From Zasmidium citrigriseum (lineage: Eukaryota > Ascomycota > Dothideomycetes > Mycosphaerellales > Mycosphaerellaceae): a stretch of 64,000 bases of DNA. How positions within the stretch are numbered: position 1 is the first letter of the stretch; every line of letters starts with the position of its first letter. Positions 21,894 through 33,530 of the stretch are shown here, piece by piece. The translations under genes were made by a program, and so were the position numbers. Under the pieces are notes generated by a model. It did no database searches, was not told the DNA's origin, and was given only the letters and a program-made list of their open reading frames with translations. The stretch spans positions 682,001-746,000 of the forward strand of contig NHNW01000004.1 of assembly GCA_002786025.1 (NCBI GenBank), given 5' to 3'.

Positions 21894-23450
21894 TCATGCA
21901 AACCCTTTCTCACTCCTCCTCCGCGACATCGACCTCCTCCTCTCCCTCTCCGACGACCTCTCCTTCTCCTTCCCACCCAGCCCTAGTCCAGTTGACGTCC
22001 TCCGATGCTTAAACCGTCCCGCGCGATTCTCCAGATTCTGACTCGGCGCGCTCACCCCATCCGGCAACTCCTCCCCCAACATCGTGAACTGACTCTCCCT
22101 TAATCTCAATCTCCTCTCCTCGAGCGGATACAACGCACTCTGGACCCTCTTCTTCGCCCAGGGGAAAATCGCCGTGAAGAGAGCCGAGACGAGGAAGACG
22201 GGGATCGCGGCCCAGAGGTACCAGATTGCGGGCCAGGAGACTGTTGTCATGCCGAAGAGGGAGGCGAGGTAGGAGATGGGCAGGAAGAGGGTTGCGATTG
22301 TGGTTAGGAAGGTGGAGGAGTCGGATTGGATGGCGTTGGTTATGTTGAATTCTAGTTCGATTAGGTTGTTGAAGCCTGGTATTGTCAGCTTGAGGGTGGA
22401 TATTTGATATGGTGGAATACACTTACGATCTTTGAGGCCGTCGAGGGTGGTTTCAAATTGTTCGAGGTCTTCGACTGCGTCGTCCATGTCTGCCCAGAGA
22501 GGGTCTTTCTGTTCGATTTTGGGGACATCGTCTTTGAGTTTCTGGAGCTTCTTGAAGGCTCGCATGTGGAAGTGTAGATACTCCTTCATGTCGTATATTC
22601 GGTCGACTTCGATGTGCATTCTTCGCGTCCTGGTCTTGACGGGTAGATGCCGTCCATGGCTGTTCTCCTCGGCCTCCTCCAATCGGGCAAGGACTTCGCC
22701 GATGATGTTCTGCCAGTCGGTGAGGAGCCAATGGAGCCGGGAGAAGGTCCAGCAGATGCCTTCTTCGTCCTCACGAGGCTGATCGAAATCTTCATCGCGC
22801 CAGAGATAGTCGAACAGCAGTTGGGTGACGATGTGTTCGCACACTTCCTCGTTCCTGGTGAAGACGATTGTGACGGATATTTGTGGATCGAATCGACAGG
22901 CGCCTTTACCGCAGAACCAGACTCCAGTTCGGAGACGGAAGTTCTTCATGGATGGGAGGCCACTATCTTCCCATGGTGGTGGATCCATGTCGACGGACCA
23001 GTAGTAGACTTGAGGGACATTCATGTGGCTGTAACAGGGGTATGTCAGTATGTGAGCATGTTCTGTTCAAGATGAGGGAACATACTCCATGATGAACGTC
23101 CAAGGCACATACTGGCCACGCTTGCTGGCTTTCTCTGGAAACTGCATTGTCGACGCAAATTGGACAGCACGATCGAGGTCGGATATGTCGGACCAGTAGT
23201 CTTCGATGCATGAGTGTAGGACATCGCCCAGCCAAGGCTGATATCCATTCACCGCGATGATGAGGGGATCTCTTGGATGAGCACGAGTCTGTTCGTCCAC
23301 CAGGCGTGCAAATCGTGCTGCATCTCGAGGACCTTGTGCCAGGATCTCATGGTACTTGGTAGCACTGCGTCGGCTTCCAACTCGAATGGCGATGGGCTCG
23401 TTTCCGGGATCCCAATTTGGCCGGCGTCGATGTGGCCGTCTTCTCGACAT
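21894..23450 (-). CDS. CorA-type divalent cation transporter-like protein
   Basis: Three exons (23450..23086, 23028..22427, 22375..21894) give 482 residues. The second intron is 51 bases, in frame and without a stop, so the unspliced frame is also open; removing it joins LKDR to FNNLIELEFN, the expected CorA sequence. The N-terminal 330 residues are the cytosolic funnel domain with long helices (YLHFHMRAFKKLQKL). Two C-terminal helices follow: TFLTTIATLFLPISYLASLF and IWYLWAAIPVFLVSALFTAIF. The signature after the first helix is GMTT rather than the canonical GMN. The family forms pentameric Mg2+/Co2+ channels. The tail is a basic Ser/Arg-rich stretch. The changed signature makes Mg2+ transport an inference. 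It is divergent from the copper transporter. Confidence 0.88.
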
Positions 23451-24306
23451 TTCTCTGGCTGTCTATGAGCCTTTCTCTCTTCGTTTCACCAAGTTCTGGG
23501 CAGGTGTTGGAAAGAGAGGAAGTTACACAGGGTGGAGATCTCCTGAGGAAGGGACGTGGTGGTCCTACTCCTTCCTGCCGCATCAACTCACTTCCATCCT
23601 TTGTAGCCTACATTCTCAGGCGGAGTATGCCTTCAGAGCTGAGGTATACGCTCGCAAGACGGACTTGATCACGCTCGCCTACTTGCAGCATCAGCTGGGA
23701 GGGGCTTGGCGCCCATTACGGCCTGGACCAAGCTGAAGTGGCTGGCGAAGTGCTCCTTCATCCACGCGGCCTCGCTGTCCTCTGAGCAAGACCACCTCGC
23801 TGCACAACCTTACCACGGAGACATCTGAAAGGTATGATGAAAAGGGGAAGAAAGTCCATCTGAGACTCGTGATGATGACCGTGATGAATCTCCGCCCGTT
23901 GAGGATGGCACCGTCTTGGTTCTCGACCGGCGGAAGGCGCATGTCTTGGTCGGCTGGGATTGGCTGGCCAAGCGAAAACTTGCTCAGTTGGATTGAATGA
24001 TATCCAAACTCGACGACGATGTTGTCCTTCTTCTCCTGCTGCAACCCTTGCTGCTGAACATCTCATCTGTCTCGACGACGACAGCCGAACACTTGCCACT
24101 GTTGTTGTTCCCAAAAAAGCAGCTACCGACGGGGAGCGACGGCAGTTTACGAGACGACAGGGAAGCCGTCAACCAAGAACCTCAGGCCTGCTCGGACTCC
24201 ACGGAAATTGAAACGTCTGGCCTGCGACTCGAATATCTACCACACAACGCCCGGTCGCAACGACAACTACGATTGTTCTCCTGACTCCAGGAATTGAAAT
24301 CTCAAG
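23451..24306. other. Shared promoter of CorA-like and Ctr genes
   Basis: An 856-base divergent spacer. Several overlapping open frames have no protein character. I looked for a Mac1/Cuf1-like GAGCAAA or TTTGCTC copper element and did not find a clean match. Confidence 0.45.
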
Positions 24307-24943
24307 ATGGATATGTCAGGCAGCGACTCGAGCCATTCCAGCAGCATGGCAGGAATGGGCAGCATGAGCATGTCCATGGTATTCACAACCGACCACTCGA
24401 CACCTCTCTTCTCCTCGCAATGGACACCCACCAGCACTGGAGCTTACGCCGGGACTTGCATATTCCTCATCATCCTCGCAATCATCAGTCGAGGTCTCCT
24501 CGCGTTCAGACATATTCTGGAACTCAAATGGCACGACAAGGCCATCAACCGACGATACGTTATGGTTGCTGGAGAGACGCCTGCAGACCGCGAAAGACAG
24601 ACTCTCCCCGCGGACGACAAGAGCGCAGAAGCCACTCTTACTACGAATGGCCTGAACGAGAATGTACGGGTTGTGCGCAGCCCACGAAGATCGATGGAAT
24701 TCACCCCTTGGCGCTTCAGCACCGATCTTCCACGAGCTTGCATCTTCTTCGTTCAAGCTGGTGTGGGTTACTTGCTGTAAGTAATGATGACCTATTTCTC
24801 TTAGATCGAGAACTAACAAGCCCTCCAGGATGTTGGCTGTCATGACTCTCAACGTCGGATACTTCCTTTCGGTACTCGCGGGGCTCTTCGTTGGCGAGCT
24901 GGCCGTCGGTCGATTTATCATTGCTGACGATGGACATCATTGA
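24307..24943 (+). CDS. Ctr-family copper transporter
   Basis: Exons 24307..24776 and 24829..24943 (52-base intron, gtaagt) give 194 residues. The N-terminus is Met/Ser-rich with clustered methionines (MAGMGSMSMSM), the copper-capturing element. The first helix is at about residues 48-66 (GTCIFLIILAIISRGLLAF), followed by a cytosolic loop of about 75 residues. The exon join creates the last two helices, LPRACIFFVQAGVGYLLMLAVM and TLNVGYFLSVLAGLFVGELAVG, with the GxxxG-type packing typical of Ctr proteins. The C-terminus ends in His-His. Ctr proteins are trimeric Cu(I) channels at the plasma or vacuolar membrane; which membrane cannot be told here. Cu(I) is supplied by Fre-type reductases such as the one 8 kb away. 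Confidence 0.93.
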
Positions 24944-26120
24944 TTGTGCGCAGCGATTGTAATGCTTATGACATTTGGAAATAGTGTATAGATGACACTA
25001 CATACAGGAATTCATTGGTTGCTGTAACGACCTTCCGCTTGGAACGCATACTCCGTGAACATTCCTGACCCATACCTCCTAGCAACGCCTCAGCAAGACG
25101 CTGGACGACACCTCATTCCTCGTGGCGGCTGAAAGAACAGTCTAGCCAGGCTCTCTGGTGATATAAATGCACATGCTCCTTCGACTTCACTGTATCTTCA
25201 GCGTGCTTGTCACCTTTGCATTGAATCATCCTTTTATCGACATTTCTACACTGTCATTTGGGAAGCCTTGAATTGCTCCTTTCGACGATCATACCCTTCG
25301 ACTCTTCTTCAAGAGAGCTGTGCTCACTTGATCATTTATCATCTTCCAATTACCCCTGACCGGTACTGAGATTCAGGGGCGTGGCAAGATGCACCACCCT
25401 CGCTGCAGACCGTAAGTCAATGGTCTTCGAAAATAGACGGCACGTGCTAACTTGCTCTCAAGTTCGCTTCTCGACAGATGACATTGGATCATCTTCATTC
25501 AATCCAAATTTACTGGACAACCGCAGCTGGTCCTGCACTTCTGTCCTCGAGGAGACATGTTTTGATAGCGGGCGAATCAACGAGCCTTGACGGCAAACAC
25601 GGTCCCTAAACGCTCGATTGGAAGACATATGGCATACGACCATTTCGCAGAGGTTCTGGAGGACGACAGAACTACACCACATGCCGCGCACGAGCGGGAA
25701 AGTCTGGCGAGGAACGACACGCATTCTCTGATTGTCCCTGGATGCTTGAACGAAGGCAGAAGATTGTTGATCGAAGACGAATCCACTCGCTTATATCGTC
25801 TTCAAAACGGCGTTCTTGAAACAACAAACCAATACCACACCATGGCAAGAATCGAAGGCCCTTGACACGCCGACCTAGCACGAGAGGTCAACTACACTCG
25901 GTCATCACCAACACGAAAGCTGCAGGGCAGCTAGATCTGACTCTATGATACCACTTCTATTCGACTGTTTTGGCGAGGAGGAAACAGAATCCTACGCAAC
26001 AGACCATGAGATAGCACCTCACCCGCTACGCCTGAGTCAATCTCACAGGAGTCTTTTGCTCATCTTCTACCCAGATGGGATCTAGTTACCACAGCTATCA
26101 CCTTATAATCAACATTTACC
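24944..26120. other. 1.2-kb spacer with possible non-coding transcript
   Basis: No protein-coding gene is supported. A TATAAAT at 25162-25168 and a textbook intron-like element (gtaagt at about 25411, gctaac at 25447, AG at about 25464) suggest a spliced transcript, but the spliced sequence has no ATG-initiated frame of useful length. Confidence 0.4.
25162..25168 (+). promoter_or_regulatory. TATA-like element in gene-free spacer
   Basis: TATAAAT followed by CT-rich sequence, without a coding gene immediately downstream on this strand. Confidence 0.3.
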
Positions 26121-27290
26121 CTAATTTACCGTATACTTCTTCCCAACCGGACTCTCAATCCCCCACCCAACACCATCCTTCACCCTCACCTCCTCCTCCC
26201 CATCCACCCTATACCCACCCCTAACCAAATCCCTCATAAAAGTATAAGGACAATCCCCCGCCCCACCCTCCACAGCACAATACCCGCGATGTCCCAACTG
26301 ATAAAGATTATTCTCCACGCCCCAATTCCTGCGCTTGGCCAACGCTTCCTCGGCGCGGATCTCGCACGCGAAGATTTCGTCGGGGGTGTTGGAGCTGGAT
26401 TGGGCGAGGATGTGGCCTTCCGGGGAACAGAACATTGCTTCGCCCATGGAGTTGAAGGTGCCGTCGGTGCCGGCTAGGCAGACGGAGGCTGTGAACTTTG
26501 GGCGACGGGGTTAGTGGATGGGGAAGGAGGGATGGAGGGCGTGGGTTGCTTACTAGGAGGTTTGTGAAGGCGTTGGAGCGGTTGGTAATTTCCCAGGAGC
26601 TCTTGATCGGGGAGGTGTAGCCTGCTGTGCGGAGGAGGACTGTGGCACCTAGGTAGGCGGATTCACGGGCCTGTTTGTGCGGTGAGTTAGGGGTTGGACT
26701 TTGGGGAGGAGGATTGAATGCGTACCATTTCGGGGAATTGACCATCGTGGCAGATGATGTGAGCCATCTTCACTCCGCCAGGGCCATCGAAGACGGGTAT
26801 ACCTCTGTTGCCCGGATACTGCTACTCGTTAGCTGCGATACTCTCGTCGTACAGGCATGAAGTGACTTACCCAAGGCTCCACGGGCACCCAAGGATGCAT
26901 CTTCCGATAATAATTAACAACCTTTCCCTCCTTATCAATCACAATCCCCGTATTCCACGGCATCCCCAACTCATTCTTCTCCATGATACTAAAGCACCCC
27001 CAAATTTTATTCTCAACACACGCCTTCTGGAAAGCCTTCACCTCAGGTCCATCCATCGTACACATAATGGCATCATCGATCGACATGCTCAAGCCGTGAA
27101 TGCAATACTCAGGAAAGACAATCATATCCATAAGCGGATAGCTTTTGCGGGCTTTGGTGACGAGTTTGCAGACATGATCGGTGGCTTTCTTGAGTTGTTC
27201 CGGATTGAGGACTTCGAAGAGTTGGGATTGACAGACGCCGATGATGATGGAGTCGTCGAAGGATTTGTTCAGGCCGCCGAGTCCTGACAT
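26121..27290 (-). CDS. Formamidase / aliphatic amidase (nitrilase superfamily)
   Basis: Four exons (27290..26871, 26818..26726, 26670..26554, 26495..26121), all joined in phase 0, give 334 residues. The nitrilase-fold triad is visible: Glu61 in VFPEYC, Lys130 in [14 protein letters not shown] and Cys163 in [13 protein letters not shown]. The YRKxxPWxPxEPWYPG stretch and the post-cysteine [12 protein letters not shown] and [16 protein letters not shown] blocks match the AmiF/AmiE branch. These cytosolic enzymes hydrolyse formamide or short aliphatic amides to ammonia and the acid. The length equals typical AmiF proteins (about 334). Formamidase is more likely than AmiE because of the EPWYPG form, but substrate is inferred. 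In fungi the enzyme can also act on formamide from cyanide hydration; no cyanide hydratase lies nearby. Confidence 0.9.
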
Positions 27291-30134
27291 TGTACTTGAT
27301 CAATCTGAAGAAGTGAGTCGACAACGTTTTAATGGTTGTGTTTGCGAGTCAAGTCGATCGTGTTTGGCTCCTAAGATCCCTGCAATTGATTGATGTCAGC
27401 TAGAGGTGATGTTCTTGGGCGACCCCGCTACGAGAGATAAGGTCTCCATTTGAAGTGAGCTTGGCTTGAGTAATGGAAAGATGATAAATCTGTCATTCAA
27501 GGGGTCATCTGAATGGGCCTCTGTAGTTGAAAGCACTTTCATTGCAACAGACCTCTCCTGACGGCCTTTCCCAACATTGAATTGGGCAAAGGTTGATAGT
27601 AATTAGCCATCTTTCCAATCCGCGTTGGAGAAACATGATCGATGTTCCTGCATCTGACGAGACAGCAGCGTGGCTCCCTCAGGATGCCTCAAGGACTTGA
27701 AAAGTTTTGCATCATGATGTGAGTGAACACTTCCGCTGTCCGTATGCATGCTACTTGCCAATTGTCTATCGCAGGTAAAAGTCGGCGAGATTGACATGCT
27801 ACGCCCAAGTCAGAGTACGCAGATCGGTGCATGTCTATCCACATTTGAAGACCCGAAGATTCATGATCGGACGATGTGTGGGAATAGAACGTGCTACTTC
27901 CTGAACAGGTAGTACAAGAGCGCACTCGATGTAGGGTAGCGAGGACCTTCCATAGCCGCCTGAAAGATCCGAACCCTACACGCACCACGGACATGTAGTA
28001 TTGGCCACCACGTGAAGTCGAACGTGCCCCTGCGATACCGAGAAGAATCCTAGGCCGTGCGACATGGATCCAGCGATCTGCTTTGGGGTTCAATCTCCAG
28101 ATCCAGAGATCCTGGTGGTCGCACAGGGCGTCGAGGGTGTCTGCAGGCTGATCTTCTTCCGTCGTCGAGGCAAGTCGGATCGGACCGCGACATTGACTGC
28201 TGCTGTGAGAGCGGCAGTGCAGGGTGTTTCCTCGTTGCAGGGTACACGACACTTTTGTATGACGTCTTGGGAGGACAACATTCTTCGATCTGAACATGGC
28301 ATATTGCAATGTTGAGGCGTTTACCGCATGGCAGTGGACATCGACAGGTCAATCAGGCACCATTGATGTTGTAAGCTGACGTCCAAATTTCGGTGAGAAG
28401 ATACGGAATCGCAGTCCTGGAAGCCACCTGATGGGAGGCGAGGCGGCTTGCTGTTCCGTGAAGCGCCAAGGGGTCCATTTCTAGAAGACGTCTAATCCTG
28501 AGAACATGCTAGGCTGGACCGGGCAAAAACAATCTTTGTGGAGGCCTTGTTTTTAGGCTTGCGGGCTCGCGATAGGATGGACTTTGATCCGTGAGAAGTC
28601 AAGGCAGGCGAGTGGCGGATCGCTACCACATCCACAGCCTGCATAGGCCATCTTTCGCCGCTGCCTTCGTAATGCTCTTTCGACTCGGTTGCAACAAGAT
28701 GCCAGGATAAAGACGTGTGCTTGGCCTAGCACAGATTGACATGCATTCGGAGATGCATTGTGAGGATCCCGCATCGGGCGATCTCAAATACACGAGCCAG
28801 GGAGCAGCTGTGGACCTTGTCGAGGGCAAACCAGGACGGTCCAGCGTCATCCGAGTGGGAGGCTGAAGATTCGCACACACGGCCTCGACAGCCGTCTATG
28901 AATGTCCATCTCTGGCGCGGATGGTGAAAAGCGCGACGGTTCAAGGGGCTCCAGGTGCTTGGGCTGGCCCACCGAAGCGTTGATTTTGGCTTTCGGCAGA
29001 ACGATCTACGACGGCCGCTAGCATGGTCTGCCGGATGTTCATTGGCGGGACCGCGCAGAGTTCGTCGCCCAGGAGTGGCCCCAGCATCTGGGCTTGCGCT
29101 CGACAACTTCACTCGCTTGCCCAAAAGCCATCCTCGGCTTGCCGGTGCGCTGACGGGCATGTGCTTTGGTGTGCTTTGGTGTGAAGCAGCTGTTGCTTGT
29201 CTCGCTGCAGCCAGGAGCCGGCTCGCTCTCCCAGCGAACGGGGCGAACGGCGGGGAAAGCAGTCGCGATCCGGATGGTGAACGGCCGCATCATCAAAGCA
29301 TGGCCTCCAACGGTGGGTCTCGTCCACGTGCAAGCGTCCAAGTCTTGGAAACGCCTCGCGCCAGGCTGAGCTCGGCCGTCTTCCCCTTCTCATCGCAACA
29401 CGGCGGGCGAGGGATCGAAGGGGCAATCACGGGGAGGAATTGGCAGGATGCGTGGCTCCTGAGACCCATTCTTCTTCGTTCCGGGACAGGAAGCGGCGCC
29501 GTCGTGGTTGCCATGTGGAAGCGGCGATGTCAAGGATAGCTGGGTGGCAGCAGTGGCAGGCGCACGGGTTAGGTAAGAGCGTCTGATGAAAACCTTCTCG
29601 AACGCCAGTATAAGGTTGGCGTCGGCTCGCCAATGCGCACTGCTCGCGTTCGTTCAAAGCGTGCAGCGATCGCCGTGCTGCTGCAGACCATCGCACAGCT
29701 CCTCCGCCCACTCGCCTGCACAAAACCAATCCATTCCCCCTCGGTCGCCGTCCGCCATCTCATCGTCGACCTCTCCGCCCACCGTGCGCGATCGTTCGCC
29801 GCTGCTCTCACCTGTGCGACCTCGCCTCGTCTGCGGCTTCCTCACCAGCGCCATCCACGTCCACGGGCCTCACACCACGAGGACCACGAGGCCAGCCGCG
29901 GGGCTTGCCAGCGTCAACGCTGTTTGACCTCGACCCTTGCCCCAGCAGCAACGCGAGTCAAACGATATATCATCAGCATCACCACTCACGCCATCTGATC
30001 TCTTCCTCCCTCACGCCGACTTCTCGGCAACCCGGTACTTGAGCGTCCACTCCGCCGGTGCCCATCGCCCACCAAGTACATTGCCCGGTACTCTCAGCAC
30101 TCGATCAATTGCCCTCATCACTCACATCGCCACC
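27291..30134. other. Long 2.8-kb divergent intergenic region
   Basis: The spacer lies between the starts of the amidase and RAX1. Open frames of up to 206 residues occur on both strands but overlap and lack motifs. The last 450 bases (29690-30134) are CT/CCA-rich and look like promoter and leader of RAX1. A 10-base direct repeat (TGTGCTTTGG) occurs twice at about 29160-29180. Nothing else is seen. Confidence 0.45.
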
Positions 30135-31602
30135 ATGGTCTACTCACTCACCTACCGACGTCCATCGCACGTCAACTCCTCCCGTGATTCCCTCAATGGC
30201 GACGAGAAGCAGAAGTCGATCAATGAGTCGATTCAGTCTGGCAGCTCCGGCATGAGCAGCGGCATTCCCGATGCCTTGTCTTTCGATCGTATCATCTCTG
30301 GAGGCACCTGTCCAGTATGTTTGCCTGCATTCTGCCGCTGAGGGATCAAAGCTAATCCACTGTCCAGCCCGTCACTGTTCGAGAGTTCATGAACTACCTC
30401 AAGTACATCGAGTACTCGGCAGAGAACCTGCAGTTCTTTCTCTGGTATCGTGATTACTCCTCCCGATGGGAGAAGCTGTCAGCCAGCGAGAAGGCGTTGG
30501 CACCGGAGTGGAGTGCTGCCGCTGCAGATGCCGACATCTATGGAGCCTCTCCTGCCAGACCAAAGCGTGTCCCACCGCAGATTGCCGAAGTCTTGAAGAA
30601 CACCGACTTTTCTGATTCTCCCAAGGTTACGGTCGATAGAGCTGATCCATTTTACACGCCGCCAAAGTCTGGATCCTTTGACGACAAGCGAGACATCGCC
30701 TCCGACTACGGATCCTCTCTCGGTGATGACAAGACTTTGTTGAGCAGCACAGCCAGCTCTCATCGTGTCGTGACAGAACAAGCATTCGATGACGCCGGTA
30801 TGAAATGGAAGCCCTGTATGCCTTATCAATATAATTATCATCTATGCCATTTGACATCAACTGACGATGGATAGTTTCCACCCAGCCATACAGAGACGAG
30901 GTTTCACGAATCATCAGCATCTACATCGCTGAGGGCGCTCCACGTGAGCTGAATCTCTCTGCCCGCGAGCGACAGTCCGTTCTCCACGCTCTCCAGAACA
31001 CGACGCATCCCACTGCCTTCCGAAGCATCGTCACGACGGTCGAGTACTCTCTGCGTAGACAGGCACATCCCAACTTCATCCGCTGGACGATCTGCAACGG
31101 CAACCGACCTCGTGTGATCTTCGCTCGCGGACTGGGTATCAGTTTGATGTTCATTGGCTTCCTGGCCGACCTTCTCATCACTCTCAGCCACGCCGGCCGC
31201 GGGTGGAGGGTTCTTCCAATCATTGGCTGGTTTGTCGGCATCGCTACTCTGGTCGCCGCCTGGAAGGGCATGTGCGTCGTTCTCCACGGTCTTCATCACC
31301 GTCATTTGAGACCCTGGGAGCTATTCACGGACTCAGCTGAGGAGTATCCCGACGAGAAGAACATGTCTGTCGATTCGTTCATGTCCAGCAATCGCAATTC
31401 CTTCGAAGAGGAGCCGTGGGTGCCACGCTATAAGAAGCGCAACATCGTCCGGAAAGTCTTTGACCGCGAAATCTGGATTCAGGAGCCAGCTCTTCGCCAG
31501 ATTCAAGACACGATCTTCCTGCAATCGATACTGGCGTCCCTGGTCGCCTCGTGCATCATCGTCGGCATCTTCTGTGCTGTTCCACATGGCAACTTTTTCT
31601 AA
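30135..31602 (+). CDS. RAX1: RGS-domain membrane protein, RAX1/RgsB type
   Basis: Exons 30135..30314, 30368..30815 and 30875..31602 give 451 residues, starting in a strong CACCATGG context. The RGS-like region begins at about residue 60 (TVREFMNYLKYIEYSAENLQFFLWYRDY) and resumes after a loop with FSTQPYRDEVSRIISIYIAEGAPRELNLS and FRSIVTTVEYSLRRQAHPNFIRW. Three hydrophobic segments follow: GISLMFIGFLADLLITLS, VLPIIGWFVGIATLVAA and, at the C-terminus, ILASLVASCIIVGIFCAV. This RGS plus three-helix layout is that of budding-yeast Rax1 (bipolar bud-site selection) and the Rax1/RgsB RGS protein of Aspergillus, which affects growth and conidiation. The membrane and cell-tip location are family inference. 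Two small introns (53 and 59 bases). Confidence 0.88.
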
Positions 31603-32481
31603 GTCTCGAGCATGATTACGAGATGATTATCGACGATCACACGAAAAAACTGGCACCCATCGAGAGCATGACTATCTGCTTTCGCTGCGGGACAGTGGGC
31701 GTTCAGGAGTCCGAGGACTATGTGTACAGGAAGATGAAAGTTTCTGGGGGCGTTTGGGGCAATCTGGGCAAATTATACCCTATCTCTGAGCATTTCTACG
31801 GTTCATTTGGCGGGCGAAATGGGTGTATACAACGGAATATGTCGCAACGGCAATGGTGGAGGGATAGGAGTCAATCGCTGTGGAATGTATGTCAGAGATG
31901 AGGTCAACTGAAGAGCTGTATCGCACGAGGACAACCGATCCTTGTTCAAACCATTGACGTCTGCCCATTTCCGGATTGATGAAGTCGATTCAAGCACAAG
32001 GTGGCACTGCATCACCACCTCGTGCTCACCATGCAGCCCTTCTCATCGTTTGTTCCAACAATAGGACAGGGCACAGGCTAGCGCTAGAAAAGCAGCCAGT
32101 GATCCAGAAGGGACGGGGATTCGCGGGCGACCGTTCCTGCAGCGCGCCATTCGAGCAGCTCCCAAGGAAACTTTAAAACTGGCTGACCGACGGACAGAGA
32201 TGCTGCATTCTACACTGTAAAATCGAGTCTGAAGGCTGTGTGCCACCGCTTGTTTCAGCACTGATAGAAATAGACAATGCTTATGTGTTCGCAGCAAATG
32301 ACGAGTGTACTTTAGAGGGCAGCCCCCAATCGAATCGAGGTCGACCCTGTTCCTGTTTCTCCTGACCTTGAAGCTCGGTATCCAGCAAGACCCTTCACTT
32401 TTTGTTTCTCTTTGTTGATTCGTGTTCCTGAACTCGTACAGCTGTCCAAGCTACAACTCACCCCTCACAAGACCAAGCACA
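31603..32481. other. Intergenic spacer upstream of GNA1
   Basis: No protein-like open frame. The last 100 bases before 32482 are CT/CA-rich leader of GNA1. Confidence 0.45.
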
Positions 32482-33134
32482 ATGGCACAAACAAACGGCA
32501 CCGCGCCCAGCGACTCGCTCTTCTCGCCCACCCTCATCTCGCCGCAAGTCCTCGCCGCACTGCCCGAAGGCTACTCGATCCGTCCTCTCCAGCGAAGCGA
32601 TTTCGAGCACGGCTTTCTCGACGTCCTGCGAGTGCTCACCCATGTTGGCCAAGTCACGAAAGAGGAGTTCGAGACGCGGTTCGATGAGATGAAAGCTGGC
32701 GCGGGCGGATATCATGTGCTTGTGATTTTGGATGGGGAGAGTAAGATTGTCGGGACTGGGGCGTTGATTGTTGAGAGGAAGTTGTAAGATCACACACATA
32801 CACTTAGAGGGGGATTTGGGTAAGAGCTAATGTGCATGGTGATTGTAGTATCCACCACCTCGGTCTCGTGGGCCACATTGAGGACATCGCGGTCGCCAAG
32901 GACCAGCAGGGCAAGAAGCTGGGATTGAGAATCATCCAGGCTCTGGACTATGTCGCGGAGAATGTGGGATGCTATAAGACGATTTTGGACTGCTCGGAGG
33001 CGAATGAGGGGTTCTATGTTAAGTGTGGGTTTAAGAGGGCTGGTCTTGAGATGGTGAGTTTGAAGAATATCAGTAGGGATGGGAAGGCGAGGATCTGATA
33101 ACTTGGACAGGCGCACTACTATGATCGACCATGA
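32482..33134 (+). CDS. GNA1: Glucosamine-6-phosphate N-acetyltransferase GNA1
   Basis: Exons 32482..32783, 32849..33053 and 33111..33134 give 176 residues. The GNAT fold is clear: YSIRPLQRSDFEHGFLDVL, LTHVGQVTKEEFETRF, GTGALIVERKFIHHLGLVGHIEDIAV, then the acetyl-CoA loop QQGKKLGLRII, KTILDCSEANEGFYVKCGF and the terminal EMAHYYDRP. The enzyme acetylates glucosamine-6-phosphate with acetyl-CoA, a cytosolic step to UDP-GlcNAc for chitin, N-glycans and GPI anchors. The last exon is only 24 bases; reading through instead gives an unrelated 14-residue tail, while splicing gives the family's expected ending, so I prefer the spliced form. The 57-base intron has gtgagt, a tgataac branch site and AG. 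Length matches fungal GNA1. Confidence 0.95.
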
Positions 33135-33530
33135 GAAGCATATGCATAGGAGAAAGGTGATATTGAGATGGCATGAGCAAGAGCTCTTCTCTTGGTCAGG
33201 AGTTCGATGGCAGATACATTGGCTTGGGCTGCATGCTTGTGGCAGGTCCACTGGAGTTGGGAGAGGGACTTTTGGCAGTGTCAGGATACGACAGAGAAGA
33301 ACGACTGTGTCATACTACTTTTGTGATCTATATAGATGTGCCGATACCCAAACACTGAGTTTGAAGACTGACTGACGCGTTGCTCCTGTCTTGAAACATG
33401 TGATGCCGCTAGGTGGAGCGCCTTGGCAAAGCAACTTCACCTTCTGCCTCGAACTTTGAGCTTCAACAAGTTCTGACTCAATATCAGACATCGACCTCTC
33501 AGAGCAACAATTCGGCCGTTTTTGACGTCG
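33135..33530. other. Short spacer, GNA1 to TRM44
   Basis: A 396-base tandem spacer with no gene and no clear promoter element. Confidence 0.45.

Noticed and set aside
27689..28309. 206-residue open frame on the minus strand.
   Set aside because: Cys/Ser/Arg-rich random composition with no family resemblance, overlapped by several frames on the other strand.
28955..29539. 194-residue open frame on the plus strand upstream of RAX1.
   Set aside because: Arg/Ala/Gly-rich without any motif, with competing frames on the minus strand.
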